Shown here piece after piece: positions 1 through 7,226 of a stretch of 64,000 bases of DNA. The stretch is from Bacillus subtilis (lineage in GTDB: Bacteria; Bacillota; Bacilli; Bacillales; Bacillaceae_C): positions 1 to 64,000 of the forward strand of contig NZ_VTQV01000016.1 in assembly GCF_008764245.1 (NCBI RefSeq), given 5' to 3'. Both the position numbers and the translations under genes were made by a program. Under the pieces are notes generated by a model. It worked only from the letters and a program-made list of their open reading frames with translations, was not told where the DNA came from and ran no database searches. Numbering within the stretch: position 1 is the first letter of the stretch; the number at the start of each line of letters is the position of its first letter.

Positions 1-57
1 AAATTTTTTATTGCTTGAAACCTTTTTATTTACTATTTTTGGCTAGTTATGTCCCAG
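1..57. mobile_element. Possible end of an insertion sequence cutting the VirB4-like gene
   Basis: The VirB4-like reading frame at 47-550 stops abruptly here. On the minus strand the sequence changes to AT-rich DNA with stops in all frames, beginning GGCTGGGACATAACTAGCC. This resembles, from memory, terminal repeats of IS1182-like elements in Firmicutes. No transposase lies inside the window, so the element would extend to the left. It could instead be a simple deletion junction. Confidence 0.35.
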
Positions 58-550
58 CCTCTTTCTCCAAAAATTCAAGTTCAAAAAGTTTACGATCAAT
101 AAATTTTAATCGCAAAGGGTCATCTGTTCTCTCTCTTTTCTTCCGCCAATATGCTTTTTGTTTTTCAGTATTAGAAGGAAAATTCATCGCAACTTCTTTT
201 ATAGACTCAAAATAACTTCTAAAAAAACGACTTCGTGCCATTAATAAAAACTTCAAATCCTCATCATTTCTCGAATAGAGGTCTTTAGATTCAATTTGAA
301 ATATATCCATGACTCCATCTTTTAAAAGAATATAATCGTCATGAATTTGAAGAAAAGGAAGAATTGAAGGCGTTTGGCGAAGCAACTTAGCCTTCTTACC
401 TTTATCCTCTAACTCTTGCTTCTTCTTTTTTTCCTGTTTCTTTTGCTTTAACTTTTGAATAAAACCCCTTTTTTTAGTGTTACTATTCTCGTTATACTTT
501 GGCACAATGATAGGCTTTATCGCTTCCTTTTTTTCCTCTTGATTAACCAT
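47..550 (-). pseudogene. VirB4-like conjugation ATPase, N-terminal fragment
   Basis: This is a 167-residue fragment. It has a lysine-rich cytoplasmic start (residues 25-55) and then the segment typical of the N-terminal part of Gram-positive VirB4/TrsE proteins (FLQIHDDYILLKDGVMDIFQ, about residues 66-85). The Walker A and B ATPase domain, normally several hundred residues further on, is absent because the frame ends at 47 in foreign-looking AT-rich DNA. Start ATG with GAAGGGGGAAG upstream. It directly follows the VirB3-like gene, the usual order for VirB3-VirB4 in type IV secretion operons. If the protein is needed, an intact copy or the rest of the gene must lie further left, so transfer may be disabled in this copy. 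Confidence 0.6.
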
Positions 551-552
551 GT

Positions 553-897
553 CTAAACTTCCCCCTTCCTATTGTTCTCTCTATTTAACTGAATTAACTT
601 TTCGTTATTTTTCCTGTCGTGATCTAAGGCATGATAAGTCTGCTTATCACGCTTAAAGAACAAAATAATTGACATATAATTTCTAAGGGTAGGATTATTA
701 CTTGAAGGCATCACCAACCATAGCAATAATCCTGTAGCAATCACCATAAATGGTATTGCAAGTACAGTATGAACCATGTCTTTTAAAAAAGTAAAAATAG
801 AAAAGAAGCCAATCAATAAAATGACTAGCTCCTTCATTTCCAATCCCATCAATTTGGGCTTGGATTTTATTTCTTTTGGAATTTCATAATTTCCCAA
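553..897 (-). CDS. VirB3-like small membrane protein of the conjugation channel
   Basis: The product has 114 residues, with two adjacent hydrophobic segments (about residues 24-41 and 44-63) and a charged C-terminal tail. Size, topology and position between VirB6- and VirB4-like genes match the VirB3/TrsD-like proteins of Gram-positive type IV secretion systems (DUF5592-like, from memory). It would sit in the membrane and help anchor the VirB4 ATPase. The start is TTG at 897, set by GGGGGAG six bases upstream. The gene is 2 bases from the VirB4 fragment, so the two are probably translated together. Confidence 0.55.
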   Translation of the reverse strand: MGNYEIPKEIKSKPKLMGLEMKELVILLIGFFSIFTFLKDMVHTVLAIPFMVIATGLLLWLVMPSSNNPTLRNYMSIILFFKRDKQTYHALDHDRKNNEKLIQLNRENNRKGEV

Positions 898-915
898 CTC
901 TCACTCCCCCTATTA

Positions 916-3900
916 TTATCCCCTTATATCATTATTGTTTCCTCTAATATTCGTACTGTTAATGGAGATAGGAGTATCAGAACCTAATGGCGTTCTAATT
1001 TCCCTCACAATATTTTTTGTACCACTGATAATTTTCTGTTTACCTAAACGCACCTTATTCGCTCCTTTTTGAGCGACATTTAATTGAGCCTGATGCAACT
1101 TAACCCCAGCTAAACGTACAGTGTGTCTAGGGTGTGCTACAGCCCGAACCGTGTTTACAGCCGACTTCCCAATCGCCCTAGTAGTAAAGCCTGTTGCTTT
1201 TCTAATCGTTTGACCAAACGCATATCCTGAATTACCTGCTCTTGTTACCTCATTACGCAAGCGTTGAAAGGACGGACTGCCCGTAACCCATCCACCTTGA
1301 TTAGAACCACCCTGCAACATTCCTTGCATTTGTTGAATTTGTTGATTACTTGCTTGAACTTGGCTAGTAAGACCTTGAATTTGTTGTGAAATTACTTTCA
1401 CTGGACTAGCAATAGGAGTATTGGCGGTTCCGCCACTACCTGTATCTATTTGTGAAGCAATTGGTGTTTGAATCCCACTTTGTCGAACAGGGCTTTGACC
1501 TGTATTTTGTTGCGATACGTGAGCAATTGCACCACTACCTGCATTTATTGGTGAAGCAATTGGTGTTTGAACCCCTTTGCCTTGAACTGATTTTGCAGGA
1601 ACAATTAGACCTGATGATGTTTGTGTATAACCGGATGGGATGTCCATATTCCCTTGTCGAATCCGTTTTGCACCACTACCTGCATTTTGTGAAGCAATTG
1701 GCGTTTGAATTCCTTTACCTTGAACTGGTTTTGCAGGAACAATTAGACCTGATGGTGCTTGTGTATAACCGGATGGGATGTTCATATTCCCTTGTCGAAT
1801 CCCTTGAATGCTTTTATTTGCACCACCACCACCAACTTGTCGAACAGGGCTTTGACCTGCTTTTTCTTGCGATACATGAGCAATTCCACCGCTACCTGCA
1901 TTTATTGGTGAAGCAATTGGTGTTTGAACTCCTTTGCCTTGAACTGATTTTGCAGGAACAATCAGACCTGATGGTGCTTGTGTATAACCGGATGGGATGT
2001 TCATATCTCCGTGTCCGATCCGTTGGATATTTTTATCCAAACCACCACCAACTTGTCCAATAGGGCTTTGACCTGCTTTTTCTTGCGATACGTGAGCAAC
2101 TCCACCACTACCTGCATTTATTGGTGAAGCAATTGGTGTTTGAACCCCTTTGCCTTGAACTGATTTTGCAGGAACAATCAGACCTGATGATGTTTGTGTA
2201 TAACCGGATGGGATGTTCATATTCCCTTGTCGAATCCCTTGAATGCTTTTATTTGCACCACCACCAACTTGTCCAATAGGGCTTTGACCTGCTTTTTCTT
2301 GCGATACATGAGCAATATCACTCGGACTTAAACTTGGTATTGGTGCTTGTTCTTGAATAGCTCCACCACTACTTGCATTTATTTTAGATGGATCACCTAA
2401 GTTACCATCAGGAATTTTATCAAAGTTTTCCTTCATTATATTACCACTCGGGTCTGGATCACTAATTTGTTCATTTGCAATGTCACCCATAGACAACTGC
2501 GTTGTTTCATTATTACTTGGTATAGGTTGAGCATCAATATCTCTTGATTGCCCACCTTTCAATTGTTCTTTTGAAATTCCACTGTTATCCGAACCTAAAC
2601 CACCTGAACCTTGGGATAAATTGTTTGAAGCACTCATTAATGGGTTACTTCCTCCCGAGCTTGGCACTTTAGGTACAGGTGTTTTAGAACGTTGGCGACC
2701 AGCAATACCTTTCATAGCACCAGCCCCAAAACTTGCCAAACCAGCCCCTTTTCTAGCCACACCTCCGATTAAATTCTTCGCACCTTTACCAAGTTTCCCT
2801 GCTAAACCTGCGGCGGCATACGCACCCATTAAAGCACCATAGCCTGAACGAAGCCCTGCGTCAATTCCCATTAAACGCTGAACAATATCAGGAGCATCAA
2901 TAACAGCCCAAGCACCTGCAATTAACATAAGAACAACACCAATACCGCCTATAGCAGGTTTTAAACCGCTAACCCAATTAGCATAAAGCGTAAAGAGCTT
3001 TAAAATGAAAACCATAATAAAGATAACCCCAAATGTATTGGCTATTTCAGCAAGTATTTTTTTCGTACGTTGTCCTCCCGTTAGATCCGTTACAGCAACA
3101 AACATTCCAAAAATCTGATGAAACGCAAGATCAAAAATTGCTCTTCCTACTTTAATAACTGTAATAACCAAAGCAAAAGCAGTGATTAGTAAAGAAAATA
3201 TCGTTGTACCCCAATTAACATGGTAACGATAATACGTTTCTTTCCCAAGTTCAGTGAACATTATTTGTGAATCTCCTAATTCCTGTACAACTTTTTTAGT
3301 ACCATTTCCTGTAGGAACAGCCTTATTTTTCAATAATTCTTGGGATTTATCAGATAAGGACTTACCCCACTTTTTGAATCCACCTTTTTTCTCCGATAGG
3401 CTTAAATCTAACTTTTCATTAACACTAATATCAGTGATCTTTCCATTTAGCTTATTAGCATATTTATATTCTGTTGTACCAACCTTAACGTTATTCCTAT
3501 TAATTGGTCTTGGTGGAGTAGAACTATTTCCAACATACTTAGTGCCTTTTCCTGCTGTCTTGAAATTCTTGTCAGCATAATATTTCAAATCGACAACATT
3601 ACTTTTAATGACCCCTCCGGCCAATCCACCAGGATTATGTTTGTCCATATGATCCATTCCTACGTTTACTACCTTACCCAAAGAACTCATTAAAACCGGA
3701 ATGATAACAACAACAGCAACCGCCATCAATATATTGAGGATTACTTCACCTCTTTTTTCAATCTTGTTCATCATAAATTGAAAACCTAATACAAAAACGG
3801 CAATTACAAATAAACCAAACACTAACGGTTTAACGACATTCATTAACCCTTCCATGTTAGGAGACGAATAAAAGTTATTCATAGTCACTACTTTTGTCAC

Positions 3901-4143
3901 TATATCTTCAAAATAATTATTCAACCATGCTAAACCCTTAATTATCGCCCAGCCTACACTACGCAAAATATCATCATATAACCATCCACTACTTATATGC
4001 ATAACGGAGTCCATTTTCTCATATTCATCCAACAACTCTTCATCCGTAACTGCAAATGCGTATTTTGTGACAAGCAAAGAAAAAATTGAAAGCAGGCTTG
4101 TTAATACGAATAAAATAGAAAACTTCTTCAATTTTCTTTTCAT
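916..4143 (-). CDS. VirB6-like polytopic membrane protein with a long repetitive tail
   Basis: The product has about 1,075 residues. Order: a signal peptide (KKFSILFVLTSLLSIFSLLV), a helix near residue 110, then more helices up to about residue 440. It resembles the large VirB6/pLS20 p28-type protein of Gram-positive conjugation systems. From about residue 480 on it is a Gly/Ser/Pro/Gln-rich tail containing four related blocks (IPSGYTQ...GLIVPAK, SPINAGSGG), and it ends in a basic region. I chose ATG 4143 rather than 4167, because 4167 directly abuts a terminator U-run without a ribosome site and the signal peptide begins at 4143. The family forms the inner-membrane pore. The role of the tail is unknown. 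Confidence 0.65.
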   Translation of the reverse strand: MKRKLKKFSILFVLTSLLSIFSLLVTKYAFAVTDEELLDEYEKMDSVMHISSGWLYDDILRSVGWAIIKGLAWLNNYFEDIVTKVVTMNNFYSSPNMEGLMNVVKPLVFGLFVIAVFVLGFQFMMNKIEKRGEVILNILMAVAVVVIIPVLMSSLGKVVNVGMDHMDKHNPGGLAGGVIKSNVVDLKYYADKNFKTAGKGTKYVGNSSTPPRPINRNNVKVGTTEYKYANKLNGKITDISVNEKLDLSLSEKKGGFKKWGKSLSDKSQELLKNKAVPTGNGTKKVVQELGDSQIMFTELGKETYYRYHVNWGTTIFSLLITAFALVITVIKVGRAIFDLAFHQIFGMFVAVTDLTGGQRTKKILAEIANTFGVIFIMVFILKLFTLYANWVSGLKPAIGGIGVVLMLIAGAWAVIDAPDIVQRLMGIDAGLRSGYGALMGAYAAAGLAGKLGKGAKNLIGGVARKGAGLASFGAGAMKGIAGRQRSKTPVPKVPSSGGSNPLMSASNNLSQGSGGLGSDNSGISKEQLKGGQSRDIDAQPIPSNNETTQLSMGDIANEQISDPDPSGNIMKENFDKIPDGNLGDPSKINASSGGAIQEQAPIPSLSPSDIAHVSQEKAGQSPIGQVGGGANKSIQGIRQGNMNIPSGYTQTSSGLIVPAKSVQGKGVQTPIASPINAGSGGVAHVSQEKAGQSPIGQVGGGLDKNIQRIGHGDMNIPSGYTQAPSGLIVPAKSVQGKGVQTPIASPINAGSGGIAHVSQEKAGQSPVRQVGGGGANKSIQGIRQGNMNIPSGYTQAPSGLIVPAKPVQGKGIQTPIASQNAGSGAKRIRQGNMDIPSGYTQTSSGLIVPAKSVQGKGVQTPIASPINAGSGAIAHVSQQNTGQSPVRQSGIQTPIASQIDTGSGGTANTPIASPVKVISQQIQGLTSQVQASNQQIQQMQGMLQGGSNQGGWVTGSPSFQRLRNEVTRAGNSGYAFGQTIRKATGFTTRAIGKSAVNTVRAVAHPRHTVRLAGVKLHQAQLNVAQKGANKVRLGKQKIISGTKNIVREIRTPLGSDTPISINSTNIRGNNNDIRG
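1470..2330 (-). repeat. Tandem repeats inside the VirB6-like gene (about 216 bp units)
   Basis: The block containing ACCGGATGGGATG (complement of coding sequence) recurs near 1630, 1770, 1990 and 2205. Two intervals are close to 216 bp and one unit is shortened. Each unit encodes about 72 residues with HVSQEKAGQSP, IPSGYTQ and GLIVPAK motifs. The copies are nearly identical, which implies recent expansion or gene conversion. Confidence 0.85.
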
Positions 4144-4167
4144 AAAGTTTATAAACCACCTTCCCAT

Positions 4168-4202
4168 AAAAAAAAGAACCTACTCATTTGAGAGTAAGTT
4201 CT
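4168..4202 (-). terminator. Intrinsic terminator directly before the VirB6-like gene
   Basis: On the minus strand an 11-bp stem (AGAACTTACTC / GAGTAGGTTCT, one G-U pair) is followed by eight U. It ends only about 25 bases before the chosen VirB6 start, so downstream transfer genes are expressed only by read-through or antitermination. Confidence 0.8.
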
Positions 4203-4217
4203 CCATATATTAATGAC

Positions 4218-4727
4218 TTATTTAATTTCGATGTTATGAGCGCTTAGATATGCTAATATATCTTTAATTCCCGAATTGATATTATCCATTTCCTTCAAAT
4301 AATCTTTGCCATCATTTAACCAATCTTTATTTTTATGATCATATCCGTTTTCCAATCCAGCCAAACCATCTACAACCAAAGTCAATTCGGCATATGAAGG
4401 ACTCCAACCACCTCGCGAATCAGGATGCTCATATTTATTTTCTAACACCTCTAATTCATCCTCATCCATATCAATCATATTAATAAAATATGCTTTTAAA
4501 TTATAATCTTTTAATGCTTGATCATATGCTTTTATAAAATTGGTACGATCAATATCATCTTGATTTTCAGCATATGCGAGCAACAAAAATGTTTCCTTGT
4601 TGTCAAACTTCTTTTCTAATTCTTTTAAACTAATTTCATTGATTCCCACCTTCGATGTACTACCACAAGCGCTTAAAATAAGAGTCAAAAGAAAAGTCAT
4701 TCCTAAAGCAAAAGATTTAACTTTCAA
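4218..4727 (-). CDS. Lipoprotein, thioredoxin-fold-like
   Basis: The product has 169 residues, with a lipoprotein signal peptide ending in the lipobox LSAC (Cys about 21). The remaining part has a strand-helix pattern (TFLLLAYAENQDD... YFINMID) similar to bacteriocin-accessory or thioredoxin-like domains, but has no CXXC motif, so no redox activity is expected. It would be anchored on the outer face of the membrane next to the conjugation channel. Start TTG at 4727 with GGGGTG upstream. It lies between the DUF262 gene and the VirB6-like gene. The specific function is unknown. A VirB7-like or exclusion role is only a guess from position. Confidence 0.6.
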   Translation of the reverse strand: MKVKSFALGMTFLLTLILSACGSTSKVGINEISLKELEKKFDNKETFLLLAYAENQDDIDRTNFIKAYDQALKDYNLKAYFINMIDMDEDELEVLENKYEHPDSRGGWSPSYAELTLVVDGLAGLENGYDHKNKDWLNDGKDYLKEMDNINSGIKDILAYLSAHNIEIK

Positions 4728-4755
4728 CTTTCACACCCCTATTGAAACATTTAAT

Positions 4756-5850
4756 CTATTTAAATCTTTTATTGTATAACTTCATATATTTTTCCATATG
4801 ACGAAGCATTTCGTTCATCCTACCAACTGCTTTCTCCTTTTTAGTTGAACCTGCACCTGTATATTTTTCATAATCAGTTTCAAGAAGTATTGAAGCATTT
4901 TCTTTTGAAGGTTTAAATGCTTCTTTAAATTCAAAAGCCCATTCATTAAACTCGTCACCCGATACACCCATTTCTTTTGCCTTTATGACTGTTATGAGTG
5001 TCATCGGGAAATGAACCTTTCGTAAGAGCAAAGTTTCCTTTCTGTCGAAAGCTTCTGCCAAGTAGTCCATTGCCTGTTGCACTTTTTCTAGCAATTCCCG
5101 TTTTCGTTCAGGATCATCCTTAAATGTGCTTGAATAATCCGATATGGTTCCTTGAGTAACATCCTTATACTCATACGAATCATCGAGCATCATCATCGTT
5201 TGAATGATCGCAGTTAGATGACTGTCAGCTTTCAATTGTGTCTTTGAAAAAGAACTATATTCTTGAATCAATTTGTGTTGTCCTAGTTCATTCAGTCGTT
5301 TCGCCCATTCAACACCCATTAGTGCCTTGGCTTTTTGTTGTGTTGTGAGTGCCAGACCATTGTTCATCCTAAAAAACAAATCTTCTATTTCTTCATCGGT
5401 AGCCGTTTCGCCATCTATTGTATAGGTAACAATTGTTCGAGATATAATCATATCCTGAACTTCTTCATCCAATTCTGAATAGAATTTCCCCGCTATTTCA
5501 AACTTTTCATCATCAATAGTTACTTCGGGAGTATCTTCATGAAGTCTGAAAAAGCCCTCTACAAAGTTTTTCATAGTCAAAATTCGCTGTTTTCCATCCA
5601 ACACGTATCGAAGATCAACTATTTCACGTTTCACTTCACCTTTTTTCTCAACCATCACTTCTTCTTTTACGCCGAGAAAGTAAACTGGTGGAATAGGATA
5701 GTTTTGAGCAAGTGAATGGATCAAATACGACTGTTGTAGGTGCTTCCATTGACCACCTGAACGTTGTATGGGATAGTCAAATTTTATTTTACCCTTATCA
5801 CTCATGGTTACAAGCTGTTTGACATTCCAACTTATATTTTTAATTTCCAC
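4756..5850 (-). CDS. DUF262 / ParB-fold protein
   Basis: The product has 364 residues. The N-terminal half carries the DUF262 pattern: Y-P-x-Q-R near residue 27, IPPVYFLG about 54-61 and the signature DGKQR (about 90-94), with FFRMNNG near residue 152. Family members (for example GmrS, SspE-type proteins) use this ParB-like fold for NTP-dependent DNA-directed functions, often antiphage. The HNH domain that usually follows in full nucleases is not visible here, and the C-terminal half is helical. Start GTG 5850 follows a GGGGG site, with TATAAT at 5881-5886 (minus strand) as a possible private -10. It may be a defence or anti-competitor cargo gene inside the transfer region. Confidence 0.7.
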   Translation of the reverse strand: MEIKNISWNVKQLVTMSDKGKIKFDYPIQRSGGQWKHLQQSYLIHSLAQNYPIPPVYFLGVKEEVMVEKKGEVKREIVDLRYVLDGKQRILTMKNFVEGFFRLHEDTPEVTIDDEKFEIAGKFYSELDEEVQDMIISRTIVTYTIDGETATDEEIEDLFFRMNNGLALTTQQKAKALMGVEWAKRLNELGQHKLIQEYSSFSKTQLKADSHLTAIIQTMMMLDDSYEYKDVTQGTISDYSSTFKDDPERKRELLEKVQQAMDYLAEAFDRKETLLLRKVHFPMTLITVIKAKEMGVSGDEFNEWAFEFKEAFKPSKENASILLETDYEKYTGAGSTKKEKAVGRMNEMLRHMEKYMKLYNKRFK

Positions 5851-5973
5851 CCCAATCCCCCTCTATCCATTTTTCCTTCTATTATATCGTAAAAAAGGAA
5901 AAATTTACGAAAGATTGTTAAATTCTTTGAGAGGTATTGGTCGGTAGAAATTGTTACTCTTTAATCTTAGGAT

Positions 5974-7197
5974 TTACACTCTATCGTTTTTGTTGTTTAT
6001 GGTTTTGTGATAGGCATAATAATATTCGCCATTTTGTTCACTTTGCTTTTTTGTATAGTAATGGACAAACTTATAATTATGGTCATTAGCTGTTTTATTT
6101 TTCGGTTGAAGTTTGTCAAAGTTAGGACTTTCCTTATCAATAATTAAACTTGGTTGTTCATCAGTAAGCAAAACAAAATATTTAGTTTTCTTTTTCATAT
6201 AAACAACAATCCCGATCACAGGGAATAATAGTAAGATCCAATAAGGGAATCCTCCCTTTTCAATCGGTGCTTTTAAAACTTTCGTTATTTTGTTGTCGTT
6301 CTTATCCTTCTTAACGGTATATTCAAATTGAGATTTAAAGTCCATAGTCTGTTCAACCCCATCCTTATCTTTGTATGTTAATGTTCCCTTTAAAATATAG
6401 GGTTTGTTTTGTTCAATTTCCTCATAATCAAAAGGAATACTAAAGTTTGTTTTAGTCATTGGTGCAAAATCAATTTTCTCTTTGGAAAAGAACAGTTTTT
6501 CTCCTTTAAATTCTACCTCATAATCAATTTGAACATCCTTTAACAATAAAGGACTGTCCATTGTTATAGGCAATCTAACGGCATAATAGCTTGGCATTGG
6601 TTCAAGAAACGGCTTCCCGATTTTAAAAGAATAATTTTTTGTTGTTGGGAAATTAACCGCAATCCCATAAACTGTATTGATTTCATTTTTAATTTCAAAC
6701 GAAACACCCTTATTATTTGATTCTTCGACCTCCCCTTCACCTTGGAAAGCCACTGCTCCCAAAATAGTGCCTTCCATTTTAGGCATATTAACTTTTAATC
6801 GAACAATCTTACTCTCTCCACCATCTAATTCAATTTTTTTTGGTACTTGAACATAATTTCGCATTTCATATTTTTCATCAATTATTACATTGTGTTCAGT
6901 TTCTTCTGCTGTATACTGGATACCTCCATTAGTTGATGTATAGGCATTTAACATTTTCGCATTTATGGTTTGTTTTTTATTTGTTTTATTTGTAACTAGA
7001 AATTCAAATTCTTGTTTTAATGAATTGTCTTTTGGTGATACAGAGATGTAATGTTCAATACCTTTATCTTGGTTTGCTGGCAAAATAGGTTCTACAAGAT
7101 ATGGTAACCCACCTTCACTTGCACTTACATTTTTAGAAGTAAAAAAGCCCCCCATCATTAATAGAAAGAGGACACTCAAACTTAATATTTTTTTCAT
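5974..7197 (-). CDS. WxL-interacting protein (DUF916 + DUF3324)
   Basis: The product has 407 residues. Order: signal peptide (about 1-26), a DUF916-type beta domain (YLVEPILPANQ..., about 34-155), a DUF3324-type domain (about 165-300), a transmembrane helix (about 317-336) and a cytoplasmic tail with many Lys/Asn. This is the architecture of WxL-interacting proteins, which hold WxL proteins at the cell surface while binding peptidoglycan. It is the last gene of a three-gene WxL cluster with the two WxL genes just upstream, as in Csc-type loci of enterococci and lactobacilli. The ribosome site GAAGGAG supports the ATG. Confidence 0.88.
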   Translation of the reverse strand: MKKILSLSVLFLLMMGGFFTSKNVSASEGGLPYLVEPILPANQDKGIEHYISVSPKDNSLKQEFEFLVTNKTNKKQTINAKMLNAYTSTNGGIQYTAEETEHNVIIDEKYEMRNYVQVPKKIELDGGESKIVRLKVNMPKMEGTILGAVAFQGEGEVEESNNKGVSFEIKNEINTVYGIAVNFPTTKNYSFKIGKPFLEPMPSYYAVRLPITMDSPLLLKDVQIDYEVEFKGEKLFFSKEKIDFAPMTKTNFSIPFDYEEIEQNKPYILKGTLTYKDKDGVEQTMDFKSQFEYTVKKDKNDNKITKVLKAPIEKGGFPYWILLLFPVIGIVVYMKKKTKYFVLLTDEQPSLIIDKESPNFDKLQPKNKTANDHNYKFVHYYTKKQSEQNGEYYYAYHKTINNKNDRV

Positions 7198-7226
7198 GTT
7201 TTTTCTCCTTCACTCACATGAATAAA

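Noticed and set aside
1452-2063. Plus-strand frame opposite the VirB6 tail
   Set aside because: It reflects the coding repeats of the minus-strand gene and has no start site.
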